Shown piece by piece: positions 53,701 to 63,557 of a stretch of DNA of 64,000 nt. The translations under genes and the position numbers were made by a program. This stretch comes from Pseudomonas sp. PSE14 (lineage in GTDB: Bacteria > Pseudomonadota > Gammaproteobacteria > Pseudomonadales > Pseudomonadaceae): contig NZ_CP115669.1 in NCBI RefSeq assembly GCF_029203285.1, positions 124,001-188,000 on the forward strand, given 5' to 3'. The notes beneath the pieces are model-generated. The model was given only the letters and a program-made list of their open reading frames with translations. It made no database searches and was not told the DNA's origin. Positions within the stretch are counted from its first letter, which is position 1. Each line of letters starts with the position of its first letter.

Positions 53701-56243
53701 GGCGCGGGTCCTTCGTTCGAGTTCGGTGTGGGTGGGTTTCCCCTCACCCCAACCCTCTCCCGGGGGGAGAGGGGGCTGTCTGCAGCGGGATTCGAGTCTT
53801 CCGCTTCGCAGGTGGTTTCCGGCTGCAGCTGTGGCTGCGCCTCACGCCGATCGGTCCCCTCTCCCTCTGGGAGAGGGCTAGGGTGAGGGCGTTCCTGCTC
53901 CAAACGGCGCACAGCCTCGCACGCCCACAACACCCGCTCCGGCGTTGCCGGCGTATCCAGCTCCGGGCTCACCCGGTAGTCCGCCAGGCTGGCGACGGCA
54001 TCGCGCAGCGCCGACCACACGGAGATCGCCAGCATGAACGGCGGCTCGCCCACGGCCTTGGACAGGTACACGCTGTCCTCCTCGTTGGGCCGGTCGAACA
54101 GCGCCACACGGAAGTCCTCGGGCATGTCGCTCACCGCCGGAATCTTGTAGGTTGCGGGCCCCACCGTGAGCAGCCGGCCCGCATCGTCCCAGCGCAGCTC
54201 CTCGGTGGTCAGCCAGCCCATGCCCTGGACGAAGCCGCCCTCGATCTGGCCGATGTCGATGGCCGGGTTCACGCTGCGGCCGACGTCATGCAGGATGTCC
54301 ACCCGCCGCACGCGGTATTCGCCGGTGAGCGTGTCCACTTCCACCTCGGACACAGCCGCGCCGTAGGCGAAGTAGAAGAACGGATGGCCCTGCCCCTTCT
54401 CGCGGTCGTAGAAGATTTTTGGCGTGCGATAGAAACCGGTGGCGGAGAGCTGGATGCGGGCGAAATAGGCCGCCTGGATGGCCTCGGCGAAGCCCAGGCG
54501 TTGCGTGCCGACGGTCACGCCGCCGTGTTCGAAGCGCACCTCCTGCGGCTTCACCCCGTCGCGCTCGGCGAGGAACTCCGCCAGGCGCTTCTTCAGCGTG
54601 CGCGCCGCGTCGCGGGCGGCCATGCCGTTCAGGTCGGTACCGCTGGAGGCGGCGGTGGGCGAGGTGTTGGGCACCTTGTCGGTGCGCGTCGCGGTGATCG
54701 CCACGCACTCCAGCGGCACCTGGAATTCCTCGGCGACGATCTGCGCGACCTTGGTGTTCAACCCCTGGCCCATCTCGGTACCGCCGTGGTTCAGCTGGAT
54801 GCTGCCGTCGGTGTACAGGTGGATCAGCGCGCCGGCCTGGTTCAGGTGCTGGGCGGTGAAGGAGATGCCGAATTTCACCGGGGTCAGCGCCAGGCCCTTT
54901 TTCAGCACAGGGCTGCTGGCGTTGAAGGCGTGGATCGCCTCGCGCCGTGCGTGGTAATCGCTGCTCTGTTCCAGCCGCGCGATCAGCTCGCCCAGCAGGT
55001 TGTGCTCGACCTTCTGGTGGTAGGGCGTCAGCTCCCGCCCTTTCTCACCTGAAAGTAAGCCGCCGTAGAGGTTCAGCTTGCGCACGTCGAGTGGGTCCTT
55101 GCCCACGGCGCGGGCGATGTCGTCCATGGCGCGCTCGATGATCATCATTCCCTGCGGCCCGCCGAAGCCACGGAAGGCAGTGTGCGAGACGATGTTGGTG
55201 AAGCTGCGGTAGCCGGAGATGGCCACGTCGGGGATGAAGTAGGCGTTGTCGGCGTGGAACATCGCGCGGTCGACGATGGCGTCGGACAGATCCGGCGAGT
55301 GGCCGCAGTCGCCCACTACCTCCAGCTGCGCGGCGAGCAGCCGGCCTTCGTCGTCGAAGCCGATGCGGTAGCGGTTGTGGAAGGGGTGGCGTTTGCCGGT
55401 CAGGCGCATGTCGTCGGCACGCGGCAGGCGCAGCTTCACCGCGCGGCCGGTCTTGCGCGCCAGTAGCGCGGCGAGGCAGGCGAAGGGCGCGGCCTGGGTC
55501 TCCTTGCCGCCGAAGCCGCCGCCCATGCGCCGCACTTCCACCGTGACCTTGGCCAGCGGAATCGCCAGCACCTCGGCCACCAGTTTCTGCACTTCGCTGG
55601 GGTGCTGGCTGGAGGTGTGTACCAGCATGCCGCCGTCGTCGGTGGGCAGCGCCATCGAGGCCTGGCCTTCGAGGTAGAAATGCTCCTGCCCGCCGACGAA
55701 CTGGCGGGCTTCCAGCACATGCGGCGCAGCGGCCAGCGCGGCCTCGGTATCGCCCCGGCGCATGTGGTGCGGCGGGCGCACGAAGCGTTCCTCCGCCTTG
55801 GCCTGGAGCGGGTCGAGCAGGGCACTTTCTTCGGAATATTCGACCGTCGCCAGACGCACGGCACGGCGGGCCTGGATCAGGCTTTCGGCGGCCACCGCGA
55901 ACAGCGCCTGGCCGTGGTATTTCACGCGGTCCCCGGCCAGCAGCGGGTCGCCGGGGAATACCGGGCCGATGTCGGTATGGCCGGGTACGTCGTCCAGGGT
56001 CAGCACCGCCACCACGCCGGGGGCGGCGCGCACGGCGTCGAGGTCGAGGGAGCGCACGGCGCCACAGGCGATGCCGGTCAGGCCGACGGCGGCGTGGAGC
56101 AGCTCGCGGGGTTCCTTCAGGTCGTCCACGTAGCGCGCCGCGCCGCTGACGTGCAGCGCCGCGCTGTCGTGTTCGCGGGGCTGTCCCGCGCTGTGTATGG
56201 CGCCCGTTACGCCGTTGCTGGCCAGCGGCGGCAGACTACGCAT
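53697..56243 (-). CDS. xdhB: xanthine dehydrogenase molybdopterin subunit, with repeat-derived tail
   Basis: An 848-residue molybdenum subunit that hydroxylates hypoxanthine and xanthine. Blocks include RRMGGGFGGKETQA, RGFGGPQGMM, the substrate-side motif HGGTEMGQGLNTK, and the catalytic Glu in LSKAVGEPPF. The core ends near residue 783. The last 65 residues (HPSPLPEGEGTDRR, SPLSPRERVGVRG) are the translation of a CCCTCTCCC repeat pair, so the protein is about 50-65 residues longer than usual. The stop still overlaps the xdhC start, and the xdhA stop overlaps its own start by 8 bases. Confidence 0.93.
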   Translation of the reverse strand: MRSLPPLASNGVTGAIHSAGQPREHDSAALHVSGAARYVDDLKEPRELLHAAVGLTGIACGAVRSLDLDAVRAAPGVVAVLTLDDVPGHTDIGPVFPGDPLLAGDRVKYHGQALFAVAAESLIQARRAVRLATVEYSEESALLDPLQAKAEERFVRPPHHMRRGDTEAALAAAPHVLEARQFVGGQEHFYLEGQASMALPTDDGGMLVHTSSQHPSEVQKLVAEVLAIPLAKVTVEVRRMGGGFGGKETQAAPFACLAALLARKTGRAVKLRLPRADDMRLTGKRHPFHNRYRIGFDDEGRLLAAQLEVVGDCGHSPDLSDAIVDRAMFHADNAYFIPDVAISGYRSFTNIVSHTAFRGFGGPQGMMIIERAMDDIARAVGKDPLDVRKLNLYGGLLSGEKGRELTPYHQKVEHNLLGELIARLEQSSDYHARREAIHAFNASSPVLKKGLALTPVKFGISFTAQHLNQAGALIHLYTDGSIQLNHGGTEMGQGLNTKVAQIVAEEFQVPLECVAITATRTDKVPNTSPTAASSGTDLNGMAARDAARTLKKRLAEFLAERDGVKPQEVRFEHGGVTVGTQRLGFAEAIQAAYFARIQLSATGFYRTPKIFYDREKGQGHPFFYFAYGAAVSEVEVDTLTGEYRVRRVDILHDVGRSVNPAIDIGQIEGGFVQGMGWLTTEELRWDDAGRLLTVGPATYKIPAVSDMPEDFRVALFDRPNEEDSVYLSKAVGEPPFMLAISVWSALRDAVASLADYRVSPELDTPATPERVLWACEAVRRLEQERPHPSPLPEGEGTDRREAQPQLQPETTCEAEDSNPAADSPLSPRERVGVRGNPPTPNSNEGPAP
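53742..53893. repeat. CCCTCTCCC inverted pair inside the 3' end of xdhB
   Basis: CCCTCACCCCAACCCTCTCC at the left and GGAGAGGGCTAGGGTGAGGG at the right are inverted. They flank a filler that ends GCCGATCGGTCCCC, as in the copy at 30475-30603. It lies inside the xdhB frame and keeps that frame open on the minus strand. Confidence 0.9.
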
Positions 56244-57660
56244 GGCGCACCTCCGCAGGGCTCTGAGTCCATTCCAGTAGTGCGCGCTGCAGGAGGTTCT
56301 GCGCCACCTTCAGGCGATAGGCGGCGCTGGCGCGCAGGTCGTCGATGGGCTGGAAGTCCTGTGGGATCGCCGCTTGCGCAGCGGATACGGCAGCGGCGTC
56401 GAAGGGTCTGCCGCGCAGCGCCGCTTCGCTCCGTGCACCGCGTAACGGCGTGGCCGCCATGCCGCCGCAGGCCAGGCGCACATCGGTAACGATGCCGGCG
56501 TCATCGAAGTCCAGGCGCAGGGCCATGCAGACGGCGGAAATGTCGTCGTCGCGGCGCTTGGAAATCTTGTCGATGCGGAATTTCTGGTGGGCTTTCAGGC
56601 GCGGAATCAGCACCGACTCGATGTACTCGCCGGGTTGCAGGATCGTCTTGCGGTAGCCGGTGAAGAAGCCATCGATGGGCACCACGCGCACCGTACCCGC
56701 GCGGCGCAGCCGAAGCTTCGCATCCAGCGCCAGCAGCACCGGCGGCATGTCGCCGATGGGAGAGGCGTTGGCGATGTTGCCGCCGAGGGTGCCGCGCTGG
56801 CGGATCTGCAGCGAACCCAGGCGCTCCATCAGGGCGGCGATGCCGGGGAACTCGGCGAGGGCTTCGAGGCAATCGGTGTAGGGGCGGGCGGCGCCGATCA
56901 GCAGGTGGTCGGCGTGGGTTTCCAGGTGCTGCAGTTCGCCCAGGTTATCGAGGTGGATCAGCGCCGGGAAGGCCTTCAGGTTCTGCGTGGCTTCCAGCGC
57001 CAGGTCGGTGCCGCCGGCGATCAGCCGTGCCTGCGGATGGCGTTGCAGCAGGTCGTCCAGCTCATCCTGCGAGGTGGGTAACCAGGCGTTTTGTTCGCTG
57101 TCGTGCAGCGTGCCCGTGGCGGGCAGTTCGCGCAGGCGGGCGAGGGTAAGCGCGGCGTCCCGGGCGAAGCGATCGGTGCACGGCTGCCCGGCGATCTGCG
57201 TGGCAGCGTCGAGGATCGGCCGGTAGCCGGTGCAGCGGCACAGGTTGCCGGACAGGGCGGTCAGCGCCGTCTCGCGGTCGTGGGGCGGCGGCGAGTGGTG
57301 CCAGGCGAACAGCGACATGACGATCCCCGGCGTACAGAAACCGCATTGCGAGCCGTGGCAGTTCACCATCGCCTGCTGCACCGGATGCAGCGCGCCTGGC
57401 TGGCCGAGGTGCTCGACGGTCAGTACCTGGCGCCCATGCACCGCCCCGAGCAGGGTGATGCAGGCGTTCACCGCGCGGTAGCGCAGCTTCTCGCCGTCGG
57501 GCTCGACGAGCACCACCGTGCAGGCACCGCAATCGCCGGAGGCGCAACCTTCCTTGGTGCCAGTGCGGGCCAGGTGGCTGCGCAGGTAGTCGAGCAGGCT
57601 GGTTTCCGGCGGCAGTCCGTCGGCCCGGATCAGCTCGTCGCCCAGCAGGAACTGGATCAT
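56236..57660 (-). CDS. xdhA: xanthine dehydrogenase Fe-S/FAD subunit
   Basis: A 474-residue subunit. The first [2Fe-2S] ligands are Cys39, Cys44, Cys47 and Cys67; the second are Cys106, Cys109, Cys141 and Cys143 (CGFCTPG, CRCTGYRP). The FAD domain starts near 190, with LIAGGTDLALEATQN and LGGNIANASPIGDMPP. Electrons pass from XdhB Moco through the clusters to FAD and NAD. It is the first gene of xdhABC; a TGGTCA / 16 bases / TATGCT promoter-like pair lies upstream on the minus strand near 57705-57735. Confidence 0.94.
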   Translation of the reverse strand: MIQFLLGDELIRADGLPPETSLLDYLRSHLARTGTKEGCASGDCGACTVVLVEPDGEKLRYRAVNACITLLGAVHGRQVLTVEHLGQPGALHPVQQAMVNCHGSQCGFCTPGIVMSLFAWHHSPPPHDRETALTALSGNLCRCTGYRPILDAATQIAGQPCTDRFARDAALTLARLRELPATGTLHDSEQNAWLPTSQDELDDLLQRHPQARLIAGGTDLALEATQNLKAFPALIHLDNLGELQHLETHADHLLIGAARPYTDCLEALAEFPGIAALMERLGSLQIRQRGTLGGNIANASPIGDMPPVLLALDAKLRLRRAGTVRVVPIDGFFTGYRKTILQPGEYIESVLIPRLKAHQKFRIDKISKRRDDDISAVCMALRLDFDDAGIVTDVRLACGGMAATPLRGARSEAALRGRPFDAAAVSAAQAAIPQDFQPIDDLRASAAYRLKVAQNLLQRALLEWTQSPAEVRHA

Positions 57661-57760
57661 GGGGATACCTCGTCGTCAGGCGCCGGTGCCCTCAAGGCAA
57701 GCATAGGCTCGTGGGGCTTTTTGACCAGACAGCCAGGAATGCCGACGGGGTTTGCGGATG

Positions 57761-57889
57761 CGTGGGGCGTACAACCGTTCGCAGTTGTACGCCGATACAC
57801 CGCGTTGCGTCGTCGGCTCCGGCGCGGGCTCGGAGTGCCTTGGGGGCAAGGTCAATCAGCGTATAACGCGGAGCGTTATACGCCCTACG
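57761..57889. repeat. CGTRGGGCGTA terminal-inverted-repeat element
   Basis: In the gap 57661-58093, CGTGGGGCGTA (57761) and TACGCCCTACG (57879-57889) are the inverted ends of a 129-base relative of the 7108 element (one mismatch at the left). The left hairpin GGCGTACAACCG-TTCG-CAGTTGTACGCC and a right hairpin GCGTATAACGC-GGA-GCGTTATACGC are both present. Confidence 0.85.
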
Positions 57890-57959
57890 CGGATGCCTTC
57901 AGGCGTAGGACGAGGAAGCTGGTTTCGATAGGAAACCTCTTCCTTTTATATATCCATTG

Positions 57960-57996
57960 ATAGAGATGCTCAATTAAATTGATGCCCTAAATCAAT
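57960..57996 (+). promoter_or_regulatory. OxyR-like site upstream of ahpC
   Basis: ATAG-N7-CAAT-N7-ATGC-N7-CAAT (57960-57996) has the spacing of the OxyR consensus ATAG-N7-CTAT-N7-ATAG-N7-CTAT, with 12 of 16 conserved positions kept. The right half is also a perfect ATTGAT-N7-ATCAAT dyad (57978-57996). It is about 100 bases before the ahpC start, in an AT-rich stretch. OxyR control of ahpC is established in Pseudomonas. Confidence 0.55.
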
Positions 57997-58093
57997 GGGC
58001 CTTTCTTGTCATCAGGCGATAATCTTCCCCCTGTCGAATTTCAACCGATCGACCCACTCGATTAAACGACAACTCTCTACGAGGAATTGCCTA

Positions 58094-58657
58094 ATGAACC
58101 TGATCAACACCCAAGTTCAACCGTTCAAGGTCAACGCTTTCCATAACGGCAAGTTCATCGAAGTCACCGAAGAGTCCCTCAAGGGCCACTGGTCGGTTCT
58201 GATCTTCATGCCGGCAGCCTTCACCTTCAACTGCCCGACCGAGATCGAAGACGCGGCCAACAACTACTCCGCTTTCCGTGACGCTGGCACCGAGGTTTAC
58301 ATCGTTACCACCGACACCCACTTCTCCCACAAGGTGTGGCACGAAACCTCCCCGGCCGTGGGCAAGGCTCAGTTCCCGCTGATCGGCGACCCGACCCACC
58401 AACTGACCAACGCTTTCGGCGTGCACATCCCGGAAGAAGGCCTGGCCCTGCGCGGCACCTTCGTGATCAACCCGGAAGGCGTGATCAAGACCGTCGAAAT
58501 CCACTCCAACGAGATCGCTCGTGACGTCGGCGAAACCCTGCGCAAGCTGAAAGCTGCCCAGTACACCGCCGCTCACCCGGGCGAAGTCTGCCCGGCCAAG
58601 TGGAAAGAAGGCGAGAAGACCCTGGCTCCTTCCCTGGACCTGGTCGGCAAGATCTAA
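58094..58657 (+). CDS. ahpC: alkyl hydroperoxide reductase subunit C
   Basis: A 187-residue typical 2-Cys peroxiredoxin. Peroxidatic Cys47 in FTFNCPTEIED and resolving Cys166 in GEVCPAKW. It reduces H2O2, peroxynitrite and organic peroxides and is recycled by AhpF. The high number of plain, frequent codons and an AGGAA site fit strong expression. The region carries an OxyR-like site. Followed by two hairpins before ahpF. Confidence 0.97.
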   Translation: MNLINTQVQPFKVNAFHNGKFIEVTEESLKGHWSVLIFMPAAFTFNCPTEIEDAANNYSAFRDAGTEVYIVTTDTHFSHKVWHETSPAVGKAQFPLIGDPTHQLTNAFGVHIPEEGLALRGTFVINPEGVIKTVEIHSNEIARDVGETLRKLKAAQYTAAHPGEVCPAKWKEGEKTLAPSLDLVGKI

Positions 58658-58673
58658 AAACGGTCGGGAAGCG

Positions 58674-58700
58674 GTTGCGCGGCGGCTCCTGCCGCGCAAC
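58674..58700 (+). promoter_or_regulatory. attenuator-like hairpin between ahpC and ahpF
   Basis: GTTGCGCGGC-GGCTCCT-GCCGCGCAAC, a perfect 10-base stem 16 bases after the ahpC stop, without a full T run. A second hairpin, GAGGATGCC-TACC-GGCATCCTC (58750-58771), follows. They could lower read-through so that AhpC is made in excess over AhpF. Confidence 0.6.
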
Positions 58701-58857
58701 TTCCGGGCGTCTGCTCACGACGCTTCCCAATCCGTTTTCGCAGTACCCCGAGGATGCCTACCGGCATCCTCCCTACCTAAGCCAAAAGCGTGCGTAGGGC
58801 GGTCCCGAGGGACGCGCCGGGGAACCCTTTTGCCCAAATTTCAAAGGAAGTCGAATC

Positions 58858-60423
58858 ATGTTGGACGCCACTCTTAAAACTCAGTTGAAGGCCTACCTGG
58901 AAAGGGTCACGCAGCCGTTCGAGATCGTTGCGTCCCTGGATGACGGCGAAAAATCCCGCGAACTGAGCGAACTGCTGCACGAAATCGTCGGCCTGACCGA
59001 CAAGATCACCCTGCGTGAAGATGGCAGCGACGAGCGCAAGCCGTCCTTCGCGCTGAACCGCCCGGGGGCGAACATCGGCCTGGCTTTCGCCGGCATCCCC
59101 ATGGGCCACGAATTCACCTCCCTGGTGCTGGCGCTGCTGCAGGTCGGCGGCCACCCGTCCAAGCTCGAAGCCGACGTGATCGAGCAGATCAAGGGCATCC
59201 AGGGTTCGTTCGAGTTCGAAACCTATTTCTCGCTGTCCTGCCAGAACTGCCCGGACGTGGTGCAGGCGCTGAACCTGATGGCCGTGCTCAACCCGAACAT
59301 CCGCCACGTCGCCATCGACGGTGCGCTGTTCCAGGAAGAGGTCGAGCGTCGCCAGGTGATGGCTGTGCCGAGCATCTACCTCAACGGCGAAGTGTTCGGC
59401 CAGGGCCGCATGGGCGTTGAAGAAATCCTCGCCAAGATCGACACCGGCGCCGCCGCTCGCGAAGCCGAGAAGCTGTCGGCCAAGGAAGAGTTCGACGTGC
59501 TGGTCGTCGGCGGTGGCCCGGCTGGCGCCGCTGCTGCCATCTACGCCGCCCGTAAGGGCATCCGCACCGGCGTTGCCGCCGAGCGTTTCGGCGGTCAGGT
59601 GCTGGACACCATGGCCATCGAGAACTTCATCTCGGTGACCGAGACCGAAGGCCCGAAACTGGCTCGCCAGCTGGAAGAACACGTCAAGCACTACGACGTG
59701 GACATCATGAACCTGCAGCGCGCCAGCGCGCTGATCCCGGCCAAGACCGCCGGTGAGCTGCACGAAGTGCAGTTCGAGGGCGGCGGCAGCCTCAAGGCCA
59801 AGTCCGTGATCCTGGCCACCGGCGCCCGCTGGCGCGAAATGGGCGTGCCGGGCGAGAAGGAATACAAGGCCAAGGGCGTGTGCTTCTGCCCGCACTGCGA
59901 CGGCCCGCTGTTCAAGGGCAAGCGCGTGGCGGTGATCGGCGGCGGCAACTCCGGCGTCGAGGCGGCTATCGACCTGGCCGGTATCGTCAGCCACGTGACC
60001 CTGCTGGAGTTCGACAGCAAGCTGCGCGCCGACGCCGTGCTGCAACGCAAGCTGTTCAGCCTGCCGAACGTGGAAGTGATCACCAGCGCGCTGACCAGCG
60101 AAGTGAAAGGCGACGGCCAGAAGGTCACCGGCCTGGTCTACAAGGACCGCAACTCGGAAGAGTTCAAGTCCATCGACCTGGAAGGCATCTTCGTGCAGAT
60201 CGGCCTGCTGCCCAACAGCGAATGGCTCAAGGGCACCCTGGAGCTGACCCCGCGTGGCGAGATCATCGTCGACGCTCGCGGCGAAACCTCGCTGCCGGGC
60301 ATCTTCGCCGCCGGTGACGTGACCACCGTGCCGTACAAGCAGATCGTGATCGCGGTCGGCGAAGGCGCCAAGGCGTCGCTCTCTGCCTTCGACCACCTGA
60401 TCCGCACCTCCGCGCCGGCCTGA
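58858..60423 (+). CDS. ahpF: alkyl hydroperoxide reductase subunit F
   Basis: A 521-residue flavin disulfide reductase. The N-terminal thioredoxin-like domain has the Cys128-Cys131 pair (LSCQNCPD), and the thioredoxin-reductase part has FAD motif [17 protein letters not shown], Cys344-Cys347 (CFCPHCDG) and NAD(P)H motif [17 protein letters not shown]. It uses NADH to reduce AhpC. It ends at a strong terminator. Confidence 0.97.
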   Translation: MLDATLKTQLKAYLERVTQPFEIVASLDDGEKSRELSELLHEIVGLTDKITLREDGSDERKPSFALNRPGANIGLAFAGIPMGHEFTSLVLALLQVGGHPSKLEADVIEQIKGIQGSFEFETYFSLSCQNCPDVVQALNLMAVLNPNIRHVAIDGALFQEEVERRQVMAVPSIYLNGEVFGQGRMGVEEILAKIDTGAAAREAEKLSAKEEFDVLVVGGGPAGAAAAIYAARKGIRTGVAAERFGGQVLDTMAIENFISVTETEGPKLARQLEEHVKHYDVDIMNLQRASALIPAKTAGELHEVQFEGGGSLKAKSVILATGARWREMGVPGEKEYKAKGVCFCPHCDGPLFKGKRVAVIGGGNSGVEAAIDLAGIVSHVTLLEFDSKLRADAVLQRKLFSLPNVEVITSALTSEVKGDGQKVTGLVYKDRNSEEFKSIDLEGIFVQIGLLPNSEWLKGTLELTPRGEIIVDARGETSLPGIFAAGDVTTVPYKQIVIAVGEGAKASLSAFDHLIRTSAPA

Positions 60424-60441
60424 TGGTCCAGTGCTAGAAAG

Positions 60442-60479
60442 ACGCCCGGTTCACGAGAGTGAGCCGGGCGTTTTCTTTT
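60442..60479 (+). terminator. rho-independent terminator after ahpF
   Basis: ACGCCCGG(T)TCAC (60442-60454), loop GAGA, GTGA(G)CCGGGCGT (60459-60471), then TTTCTTTT. One mismatch in the stem. Confidence 0.9.
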
Positions 60480-60492
60480 GTGCGGGGAAAGC

Positions 60493-60564
60493 GTTCGCGA
60501 GCAACCTCGCTCCTACAGGGGGAGGCGCGGTCTGCTCTTCGTAGGAGCGAGCTTGCTCGCGAAC
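60493..60564. repeat. inverted pair of GTAGGAGCGAG units
   Basis: Two 24-base arms, 60493-60516 (GTTCGCGAGCAACCTCGC...) and 60541-60564 (GTAGGAGCGAGCTTGCTCGC...), are inverted with one mismatch around a 24-base loop. It separates the convergent ahpF and cls genes. Confidence 0.85.
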
Positions 60565-60582
60565 ATCGCCTCACCCAAAGCT

Positions 60583-62016
60583 TCAGAGAATCGGCGACAC
60601 CAACCGCGCCACTCGCATCCCCAACTGCTGCAACCGGTGCAGGCGCTTGCGGTCGTCCAGGTTCATCTCCACCGATTGTTCGAAGTCCGCCTCCAGCATG
60701 CGCTCCACCTCCTGGGCGAATCCTTCGTCGACCGTCACCACCATGATCTCGAAGTTCAGGCGGAACGAACGGTTGTCCAGGTTGGCGCTGCCCACCGCTG
60801 CCGTGTCGTGGTCGATCAGCAGCACCTTCTGGTGCAGGAACCCGGGCTGGTAGCGGAAGATGCGCAAACCGGCGCGCACGGCGTCCAGCGCGTACAGGCT
60901 GGAGGCGGCGTACACCGTCTTGTGGTCGGGCCGTGACGGCAGCAGGATGCGCACGTCCACCCCGCGCAGCACTGCCAGGCGCAGCGCGGCGGCCACCGCC
61001 TCGTCGGGCACGAAGTACGGCGTGGTGATCCAGATGCGTTCCACCGCCGCGTTGATCGCCTCGACGAAGAACAGCGAGCAGGTCTCCTGCGGGTCGGCCG
61101 GGCCGCTGGGCACCACCTGGCAGAGCATCCCCGAGTCTTCATAGGCCTTGGGCAGGATCAGCGTCGGCAACGTGTGGCTGGCCCAGTACCAGTCCTCGGC
61201 GAAGCACTCCTGCAGGCAGGCTACCGCCGGGCCGCGCAGTTCGATGTGGGTGTCGCGCCAGGGCGACAACGGCGGCTTCTCGCCGAGGTATTCGACGCCG
61301 ACGTTGTGCCCGCCGACGAAACCGCGCACGCCGTCGACCACCACGATCTTGCGGTGGTTGCGGAAGTTCACCTGGAAGCGGTTGATCATCCCGCTGCCGG
61401 TGCTGAACGCATGCACCTGCACCCCGCCATTGCGCAGCTTGTCGATGTAGCGGCCGGGCAGGGCGTGACTGCCGATGCCGTCGTAGAGCAGGAACACATC
61501 CACACCGTTGGCCGCGCGCTCCAGCAGCAGTTGCGCCAGGCGCTGGCCGAGAGCGTCGTCGCGGATGATGAAGAACTGCACCAGCACCACCTGCTTCGCC
61601 GCGGAGATGGCTTCGAAGATGGCCTCGAACGACGCCTTGCCGTTCACCAGCAGGCGCACATGGTTGTTCGCCAGGGTCGGCATGCGCGCCAGCCCGACCA
61701 TCGCCTTGAGCCCCTTGTAGCCGTCGTATTGGCGCGCCGCCAGGGCTTCCTCGACCCAGGGCCGCCAGTCCAGCTCGGCGGCGGCCACGTGCATCTCCTC
61801 GTTGGCCTGACGGCGCGCGCCGATGTAGGCATCGAAGCGGCTGCGGCCGAACACCAGGTAGGGCACCAGGGTCAGCAGTGGCATGAACACCAGCGAGGTG
61901 GCCCAGGCGATGGCGCCCTGGGCCGTGCGCACGGTGAGTACGGCGTGCACCGCGGCGATGACACCCAGTATCTGGATCAGTACCAGCAGGTGGGTGATGT
62001 AGGAGGAATACTGCAT
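60583..62016 (-). CDS. cls: cardiolipin synthase
   Basis: A 477-residue PLD-family membrane enzyme. Two N-terminal TM segments ([40 protein letters not shown]) precede the two HKD active sites ([26 protein letters not shown]). It condenses two phosphatidylglycerols into cardiolipin and glycerol. Stands alone between ahpF and the amidase. Confidence 0.93.
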   Translation of the reverse strand: MQYSSYITHLLVLIQILGVIAAVHAVLTVRTAQGAIAWATSLVFMPLLTLVPYLVFGRSRFDAYIGARRQANEEMHVAAAELDWRPWVEEALAARQYDGYKGLKAMVGLARMPTLANNHVRLLVNGKASFEAIFEAISAAKQVVLVQFFIIRDDALGQRLAQLLLERAANGVDVFLLYDGIGSHALPGRYIDKLRNGGVQVHAFSTGSGMINRFQVNFRNHRKIVVVDGVRGFVGGHNVGVEYLGEKPPLSPWRDTHIELRGPAVACLQECFAEDWYWASHTLPTLILPKAYEDSGMLCQVVPSGPADPQETCSLFFVEAINAAVERIWITTPYFVPDEAVAAALRLAVLRGVDVRILLPSRPDHKTVYAASSLYALDAVRAGLRIFRYQPGFLHQKVLLIDHDTAAVGSANLDNRSFRLNFEIMVVTVDEGFAQEVERMLEADFEQSVEMNLDDRKRLHRLQQLGMRVARLVSPIL

Positions 62017-62058
62017 GGGCGCGCGATCGAATCCTTGTGGTCGGCGTGTGTCCTGAGC

Positions 62059-63456
62059 TTAGTTGGTGCCCGGCGGCTGCGGCCAATGCGGCACCGGGCC
62101 GCGCCAGCGCTCCCAGGCCTTGCCCAGGCGCAGTACCTCGATATCGGCGAAGCGCGGGCCGACGATCTGCAAGCCTATGGGCATCCCCTCGGCGGTGAAA
62201 TCGCAGTTGATCGAGAGTGCCGGCTGCTCGGACATGTTCCACGGCACGGTGAAGCCGATGTGCTCGAAGGGTCGCGCCGGGTCGTTGCTGGGCGAGGCGA
62301 ACTCGGCCGGGAAGGCCGCCACCTGGTTGGTCGGCGAAAGCAGGAAGTCGACGGTGTGGAACTGCTCGGCGGCGCGCCTGCGCATCTCGAAGGTACAGTT
62401 GAAGCCGCGCACCGCTTCGGCGCCGGAGACCGCCGCGCCGCCTTCGGCCCATTGGAAGATGTACGGCAGCACCTTGGCCTGGCGCTCGGCCGGGAGGTTT
62501 TCCAGGTCGGCCCACAGGCGGGCGCGCCAGAACCGGTCCAGCCCTTCCAGCACCGCGCCATCGAGGATCGGCCGTACCTCGATGATCTCCGCACCGGCCT
62601 CGGCGAAGCGTCGTGCGGCGGCTTCCACGGCGGCGCGCACCTCGGGCTCGGGTTGCAGGCCGCAGCCGGGGTCGAGCTGCAGGCCGATGCGCAGGCCGCG
62701 CACGTCGGCGGACTGGACGTGCCAGTCGAGGTCGGCCGGCGGCAGGGCGGTGGCGTCGCGCCAGTCGGGACGGGACAGGTGCTGCATCATCAGCGCCGCA
62801 TCGTCCAGGGTACGGGTCATCGGCCCGGCGCAGCGTCCGGTGTAGTAAGGATCGATGGGAATGCGCCCTAGGCTCGGCTTGAAGCCGACCAGGCCGCACC
62901 AGCCGGCGGGCAGGCGCACCGATCCGCCGATGTCGGTGCCGATGTGCAACGGCCCGTAGCCCGCCGCAGCGGCGGAGGCCGCGCCGGCGCTGGAGCCGCC
63001 CGGGTTCATGCGCAGGTCCCAGGGGTTGCGCGCCAGCTTGTGGAAGCTGGAAAGCCCGGAGGAGAGCATGCCGTAGTCCGGCACCGTGGTCTTGCCCAGC
63101 AGGATGGCGCCGGCTTCGAACATCCGCGCGGCGGGCGGTGCGTCGGCGTTGGCCGGTTGCAGCAGGGTGGCGGCGCTGCCCAGGGGGATCGGGTCGCCGC
63201 GGGTGGCGATCAGTTCCTTGATGGTCACTGGCACGCCGTCCAGTTCGCCGCAGGGGGCGCAGCGTATCCAACGCGCCTCGGAGCGCCGCGCCTGTTCCAG
63301 CGCGCGCTGCGGGTCGAAGGCGTAGAGCGCGCAGAGCTGTGGCTCCCAGCGCTCGATATGGGCGATCAGGTGGTTGAGGTACTCCACCGGCGAAAGCTGG
63401 TGCGAGCGATACAGGGCGAGCAGTTCGACGGCGGACAGGTCGTGCAACGGTGGCAT
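62059..63456 (-). CDS. amidase signature family protein
   Basis: A 465-residue amidase. The Gly/Ser core is NPGGSSAGAASAAAAGYGPL with the Ser-cisSer pair and the nucleophile Ser in GTDIGGSVRLPAG; the Lys is in TIKELIATRGDPI. It hydrolyses amides, but the substrate is not predictable. GGAG 6 bases before the ATG at 63456 supports the start. It is 42 bases upstream of cls on the same strand. Confidence 0.88.
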   Translation of the reverse strand: MPPLHDLSAVELLALYRSHQLSPVEYLNHLIAHIERWEPQLCALYAFDPQRALEQARRSEARWIRCAPCGELDGVPVTIKELIATRGDPIPLGSAATLLQPANADAPPAARMFEAGAILLGKTTVPDYGMLSSGLSSFHKLARNPWDLRMNPGGSSAGAASAAAAGYGPLHIGTDIGGSVRLPAGWCGLVGFKPSLGRIPIDPYYTGRCAGPMTRTLDDAALMMQHLSRPDWRDATALPPADLDWHVQSADVRGLRIGLQLDPGCGLQPEPEVRAAVEAAARRFAEAGAEIIEVRPILDGAVLEGLDRFWRARLWADLENLPAERQAKVLPYIFQWAEGGAAVSGAEAVRGFNCTFEMRRRAAEQFHTVDFLLSPTNQVAAFPAEFASPSNDPARPFEHIGFTVPWNMSEQPALSINCDFTAEGMPIGLQIVGPRFADIEVLRLGKAWERWRGPVPHWPQPPGTN

Positions 63457-63557
63457 GGCGGTCTCCGGCGGGGGCGTCGTCTCACCCTAGCCGAATCCGC
63501 GCCAAGAGGGGATAGGCGCGGTGCAGACAACGCGCTCGCCCTGTCCTGAGTCAGGGT

